Origin: an uncultured Clostridia bacterium | Lineage (GTDB): Bacteria; Bacillota; Clostridia; Lachnospirales; Lachnospiraceae | NCBI GenBank assembly: GCA_946623485.1 | Contig: CAMORF010000039.1 | Span: 1-10,885, forward strand | Direction of reading: 5' to 3' | Length of the DNA: 10,885 nucleotides | Part shown: positions 7,059-10,885 of the stretch, one piece after another | Layout of the letters: the number at the start of each line of letters is the position of its first letter | Position numbering within the stretch: position 1 is the first letter of the stretch | Position numbers and translations under genes: made by a program | Notes under the pieces: generated by a model | What the model saw: the letters and a program-made list of their open reading frames with translations, nothing else | Database searches by the model: none | Told to the model about the DNA's origin: nothing

Positions 7059-7910
7059 TTGCCTTGTGATATCCCTGTGCAGCACGGAAGCCGGCCAGGG
7101 GCTTTTCGCAAAGTAATCTCCTAACTTATTCGCCATCGTCACGGAGCGATGCTTCCCGCCGGTGCACCCCACGCAGACCATCAGCTGCCGCTTTCCTTCT
7201 GCACGGTATTTCGGAATCAGATATTCCAGAAGATCCGTAATCTTTTCCAGGAAACAGCCTGCATCGGGATTCTGGCACACATACTGCTGCACTTCAAGGT
7301 CATTTCCCGTCTTATGCTTGAGCGCATCCACATAGAATGGGTTCGGAAGAAAACGGACATCAAAAACAAGGTCCGCGTCTGACGGGATTCCGTATTTGTA
7401 CCCAAAGGAAAGGATCGACAGGAAGACGGTTCCCTCCTGTGCTTCCTCGGAAAACAGCCGGGACAATTCACCCAGAAGATCCCGGGTCAGCAGGCTGCTC
7501 GTATCGATCACATAATCCGCTGCTTCGCGAAGCGGCATCAGATAACTGCGCTCCGCCGCGATCCCATCCTGGATCCTTCCGCCCTGTGACAGAGGGTGCA
7601 GCCGCCGGGTCGTTTTATACCTGCGTACCAACTGTTCCGTGCTGCAGTCGAGGAATATGGTTTCGTGGGGATATTCTTTCATGATGGAGAGGAAACCCAA
7701 GGCGCTGTTGCCGCCCTTGTACATGCTCCTCACATCAAGCCCAAGCGCCACTTTACTGTATTCCTGCGCAGGGTTTGACGCAAGCTCCGCAAATTTCCCC
7801 ACCAGTTCCAAGGGCAGATTGTCCACGCAGAAATACCCCATATCCTCCAGCATCTTCAGGGCCTGCGTCTTCCCTGAGCCGGACATGCCTGTCACGATCA
7901 CAAATCTCAT
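7056..7910 (-). CDS. rapZ: RapZ/YvcJ-family nucleotide-binding protein
   Basis: The product is 284 residues, full length for the family. Walker A is GMSGSGKT (8-15) at the extreme N-terminus. A Walker B-like GLDVRS follows at 57-62, and the family block RYKTTRRLHPLS at 97-108. The C-terminal domain carries SFGYKYGIPSDADLVFDVRF (168-187) and CVGCTGGKHRSV (246-257). In Escherichia coli RapZ is an RNase E adapter controlling the GlmY/GlmZ small RNAs and so glucosamine-6-phosphate synthesis. In Firmicutes the protein (YvcJ) binds and hydrolyses nucleotides and its role is less clear, so an RNA adapter role should not be assumed here. A possible ribosome site, AAGGG, lies about 10 bp upstream of the ATG. 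An ATG nine bases upstream is in another frame and does not compete. The TAG stop overlaps the whiA ribosome site. Its place after murB fits a link to amino-sugar and cell-wall precursor control. Confidence 0.95.
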   Translation of the reverse strand: MRFVIVTGMSGSGKTQALKMLEDMGYFCVDNLPLELVGKFAELASNPAQEYSKVALGLDVRSMYKGGNSALGFLSIMKEYPHETIFLDCSTEQLVRRYKTTRRLHPLSQGGRIQDGIAAERSYLMPLREAADYVIDTSSLLTRDLLGELSRLFSEEAQEGTVFLSILSFGYKYGIPSDADLVFDVRFLPNPFYVDALKHKTGNDLEVQQYVCQNPDAGCFLEKITDLLEYLIPKYRAEGKRQLMVCVGCTGGKHRSVTMANKLGDYFAKSPWPASVLHRDITRQ

Positions 7911-7964
7911 CCCAGTTCATCCCTTTCAAGCCGGATCACCCTCAGCCATCTTCATCAAGCCAGA

Positions 7965-8909
7965 TCAGCCTTGGTCATTCTCTTCAAACCCAAGCATCCG
8001 GATCTCCGGCTCAAGCCTCACCCCGGATTTTTCAAGCACTGCTTCCTGCACCCTGCGGATCACCTCCAGCACATCCTGTGCCGTGGCGCCTGCGGTGTTG
8101 ACAACAAAGCCGCAATGCTTCTCCGACACCTGGGCGCCTCCTGCCCGAAGCCCTCTCAGTCCTGCTTCGTCGATCAGCGCTCCTGCGTAATATCCATCGG
8201 GACGTTTAAAGGTTGAACCTGCGCTTGGATACTCCAGGGGCTGTTTTTCCATGCGTCTTTGCCTGTAGTCATTCATGAGGGCCTGGATCTGTTCCTTCTC
8301 CCCCTCCTGAAGCACCAATGTCGCGGACAGGGCAGTCAGCCTGCCCTCCTGCAGGATGGAAGTCCGGTACCCAAACTGCATCTGCTCCCCGGTCAGCTCC
8401 AGGACATTGCCCGCGTCATCCACTACGCGGACTGACTTCACAATATCCTTCATCTCCGTACCGAAAGCCCCGGCGTTCATGACCAGCGCCCCGCCCAGCG
8501 TTCCAGGAATCCCGGACAATGCTTCCATCCCTGCCAGGGACGCCTCCAGTGCGCTGCGCGCGATGGAAGAAAGCATCGCGCCGGCCTGCGCCTCGATCTC
8601 ATTGCCGGATACGCGGATTTCGCTCAAACGGCGTGAAATCTGAATGATGACGCCCCGGCAGCCCGCATCGCTGACCAGAAGATTGCTCCCGTTTCCGATG
8701 ACGTAAAACGGGATCCCGCGCTGCCTGCAGTAAGAAAGAACCTGGAGCAATACCGCTTCATTGCCCGGCGCCACAAACAGATCCGCAGGCCCTCCGATCC
8801 GGAAGGTGGTATGCTTCTCCATCCGCTCCTGCTCCATCACGGCATCTTCCCCGGCTATGTCGATGATTCCTAAGACCATATCATCCGTCAGCGCATTTTC
8901 CCTCTTCAT
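7965..8909 (-). CDS. murB: UDP-N-acetylmuramate dehydrogenase (MurB, type II); possibly fused to YfhO
   Basis: MurB reduces UDP-GlcNAc-enolpyruvate to UDP-MurNAc with NADPH and FAD, the second committed step of peptidoglycan precursor synthesis, in the cytoplasm. From the internal ATG at 8909 the product is 314 residues, a normal length. It has the FAD-binding patch GNGSNLLVSD (72-81), GIPGTLGGALVMNAGAFG (133-150), the YR pair (181-182), the proton-donor serine in SAGSTFKRP (Ser232), SEKHCGFVVN (262-271) and the C-terminal LEPE with its catalytic glutamate (about 302). There is no Tyr-loop insertion, so type II. A modest ribosome site, AAAGAG (8921-8916), lies 6 bp before the ATG, so MurB can probably start by itself. 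However, the upstream YfhO frame enters this ATG as codon 654 of the visible reading frame with no stop. The family identity is secure; whether the mature protein is free or membrane-linked is open. The stop is followed by 54 bp and then rapZ. Confidence 0.9.
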   Translation of the reverse strand: MKRENALTDDMVLGIIDIAGEDAVMEQERMEKHTTFRIGGPADLFVAPGNEAVLLQVLSYCRQRGIPFYVIGNGSNLLVSDAGCRGVIIQISRRLSEIRVSGNEIEAQAGAMLSSIARSALEASLAGMEALSGIPGTLGGALVMNAGAFGTEMKDIVKSVRVVDDAGNVLELTGEQMQFGYRTSILQEGRLTALSATLVLQEGEKEQIQALMNDYRQRRMEKQPLEYPSAGSTFKRPDGYYAGALIDEAGLRGLRAGGAQVSEKHCGFVVNTAGATAQDVLEVIRRVQEAVLEKSGVRLEPEIRMLGFEENDQG

Positions 8910-10885
8910 AGGTATCTCTTTCTTTTTTTTATGTCTTTCATACAGGAAGCTCAGAACCATCAGAATGCCGCAGGCGATACTGATCCAAAGGCCTGCCGCA
9001 ATCCCGGCCGGCATGTAGGTAAGCCGGATCTCATGTTCCCCTTTTGACAGGGGGATTCCGATCAGCGCCTCCCCGATCAGGTCAGGGGACACCTTCTGCC
9101 CGTCCACAAAACAGTTCCAGCTCTGGTCATAGGGGATGGTCAGCACCAGCTCACCGTCACGGTCTGCGTTGATGGTTCCGGTGAGACGGTTCCCTCTTGC
9201 GCTTACCTGCTCCAGGACACTCCTGGACAGGAACGCTGTCACTTCCTCCACCAGGGCATCCGGGCACGTGTAGACAACCGCGTTCTGGCTGGATCCGCCG
9301 TTGAGCGTTGCTTTCACGGAGGCCTCATCATTGCCACCGTTTGCCTCGATCACATAAAGATGATCCGTGAAGGTAGTATATGTTTTCGTATATTCCGGCG
9401 TTGTGACAACCAGCTCCTTGACGCGGTTCGGCAGGTACACATAAACCTGTTTTCCTTCGGGGATGCGGATTCCGCTTTCCACGCCATCCTCCAGCGTCAG
9501 GTACCGGTCAAGCGTATAGATCGGCTCCATCCCGGTCGCAAGGCGGACAAAGTCATCCTGCACATCGATCGGCGTCGCGCCGGACAGATCCCACTGTGTG
9601 ATCTCCGGGTTTGCCAGGAACCCGATGGGAAGCGCGTCCGGATTCTCGTACAGCGTCAGGTTATTGTCCCGGTCAATCTCCTCAAAGCCATAGAAGGATC
9701 CGCCCTTCCCATGGGCGCTCAGGACATAGCGGATCCCGAGCACATCATTCATCAGGTTCGTAACGCCGTTGTAGCCGTTTTTATTGGTACGCGACTCCAT
9801 GCCGATCCTGTCACAGAAATCCGTGACGGACTGCTGCATGGTGGAATTAAACATTACCACGGAATTGCCGCCGCAAAACAGCGTGACGTTCCGCATCCGC
9901 TGCGCGTCCACCTCAGACCGGAACCATTCCCCTGTCTGCCTGGAAGCCATCAGTTCCTTGTAGGAACGCTGATCCTCCAGATAGATGGATCTTGTAACGG
10001 AATCGTTGCAGATGATCCCGTAGACTGCGCTCCCCCCGGCTTCCACAATGCACATCGCGGAAAGCAGGAGCGCCGCTGCCCTCCGCGGCAGGCGGATCCT
10101 GCGAAGAACCAGGAGCATGATGGAATATCCTGCCAGCAGCGCAATCGTGACGATGTAGACCGGGGCAGCATAGGGATTATCCTCATAGTCTCTGCCAAAC
10201 CCTCCGATCAGACATACCAGCGCGAACACAATCGGCACGGCAGCGCTGATGCAGACCCTTTGCAGACTTATCTTCCGAAGGTCCCGCAGCGCGTCATATG
10301 CCATGACAAGGACGATCCCGATGTAGACAAAGGCAAACCGGTTCGGCAGCCCGTTCTGCTGATGGAACCCATGCCAGACATAGTTGAGCGTCTTCATGCT
10401 GAAGCTCAGGAGCAGAAATCCTGCAAGGGCAATTCTCGCAATCCGCTCCCGCAGCGGGCAGAAACGATCCAATGCGAACAGGAGCACCAGGATCAGGACA
10501 CACACGCCGCAGTAAGCATTCAGGCCGACCTGCGTGTTCGCGATATTGATCGGCTTGATCAGCACGAAATGCGTCAGGAGCATATCCAGGAAGCTGTCAA
10601 ACGTTTCCAGCGTCAGGGGAAAACGGTTGCTTTGCATGGCTTCCGAGGCGGTCAGCGCACGGTACGCGGGAAGGAGCACTACAGCGCCGCAGCCGCCCGC
10701 AATGGCCGAAAACCATCCGAAGCGCACAATTCTGGTCAGGAACCGTCTGATGCTGCATCTGCCCGCGATGATCTGACAGACCACAAAGTAAAGCACGGAG
10801 AATATACACAGCATGAACCCGATGTAATAATTGCACCAGATTCCGCAGCACAATGCAATGCCATACATCCGTCCGTCAGAGGTGT
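8910..10885 (-). CDS. YfhO-family multi-pass membrane protein (5' end outside the window; reads in frame into murB)
   Basis: This is the C-terminal part of a YfhO-family protein. The frame is open to the window edge, with no start or signal region visible; the ATG at 10868 is internal. Numbering from that ATG, hydrophobic segments lie at about 10-34, 52-72, 114-134, 143-158, 179-193, 205-224, 236-256 and 265-287. An extracytoplasmic domain of about 330 residues follows, then a last membrane segment at 622-643 and a basic HKKKK tail. Family-like patches are WHGFHQQNGLPNRFAF (165-180), the DQSWNCFVDG region (581-590) and GEHEIRLTYMP near the last membrane helix. Known family role: Bacillus YfhO is a GT-C type membrane glycosyltransferase used for lipoteichoic acid glycosylation. 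The N-terminal loop that usually carries the catalytic acid is not in the window, so activity cannot be judged. There is no stop before murB: the frame is continuous from 10885 to 7965. The substrate here is unknown. Confidence 0.85.
8923..8930 (-). other. A8 tract at the YfhO/murB junction (slippage or frame-switch candidate)
   Basis: On the coding strand, eight A residues are followed by G, giving codons CAT AAA AAA AAG AAA GAG. The tract lies just after the last YfhO membrane helix and 14 bp before the murB ATG. In the frame as given, YfhO runs into MurB. With one A fewer, YfhO would end HKKRKRYL at the TGA at 8908-8906, overlapping the murB ATG as ATGA. The heptamer A AAA AAG is also in the phase required for classical bacterial -1 ribosomal slippage; a -1 shift would end at a TGA about 14 codons later. 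I see the bases directly; any slippage is inference. Confidence 0.6.

Noticed and set aside
1..10885. CRISPR array, tRNA/rRNA, insertion sequence, phage or defence island
   Set aside because: No regularly spaced repeats, no RNA-gene-like folds, no transposase or integrase and no defence-type motifs were seen; the genes are compactly packed chromosomal types.

Overview
The window carries seven genes, or parts of genes, all read on the minus strand, so transcription runs from high to low coordinates. The gene set points to a low-pathogenicity-type Clostridia background, most likely a Lachnospiraceae-like gut Firmicute. The reasons are: murB-rapZ-whiA as a block, a stand-alone NrdR, a cytidylate-kinase-like protein, and a very large DUF5717-type protein that I know only from that group. 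By eye the base composition is fairly GC-rich (mid-50s percent, not computed). The exception is an AT-rich gap around 4070-4224.

In transcription order: (1) 10885-8910, the C-terminal part of a YfhO-family multi-pass membrane protein whose start lies outside the window. (2) 8909-7965, murB, in the same unbroken reading frame as YfhO. (3) 7910-7056, rapZ. (4) 7046-6093, whiA. (5) 6096-4879, a 12-segment MFS transporter. (6) 4869-4225, a cytidylate-kinase-like protein with an altered P-loop. Then comes a 155-bp AT-rich gap holding an imperfect tandem repeat. It is followed by (7) 4069-3617, nrdR, and (8) 3606-70, a DUF5717-like protein of about 1178 residues. Bases 1-69 hold two small hairpins and possibly the first codons of another gene.

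Spacing is very tight. rapZ/whiA and MFS/kinase are each separated by 9 bp, with the Shine-Dalgarno of the second gene built on the stop codon of the first. whiA/MFS overlap as ATGA, and the DUF5717-like gene takes its ribosome site from the nrdR stop. YfhO through the kinase therefore looks like one operon, and nrdR plus the DUF5717-like gene a second unit or a continuation. Functionally the first block mixes envelope work (YfhO glycosyltransferase-like protein, MurB peptidoglycan precursor synthesis) with regulators of envelope precursor and division functions (RapZ/YvcJ, WhiA/YvcL). YvcK, which in Bacillus sits between rapZ and whiA, is absent.

The observation most worth checking is the YfhO-MurB junction. 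An A8 tract keeps the two genes in one frame. Removing a single A would instead give YfhO a stop that overlaps the murB start as ATGA, the same arrangement seen at whiA/MFS. This is either a sequence error, a slippage or phase-variable site, or a real membrane-anchored MurB. I did not find a clear new defence system, mobile element, CRISPR array or RNA gene.
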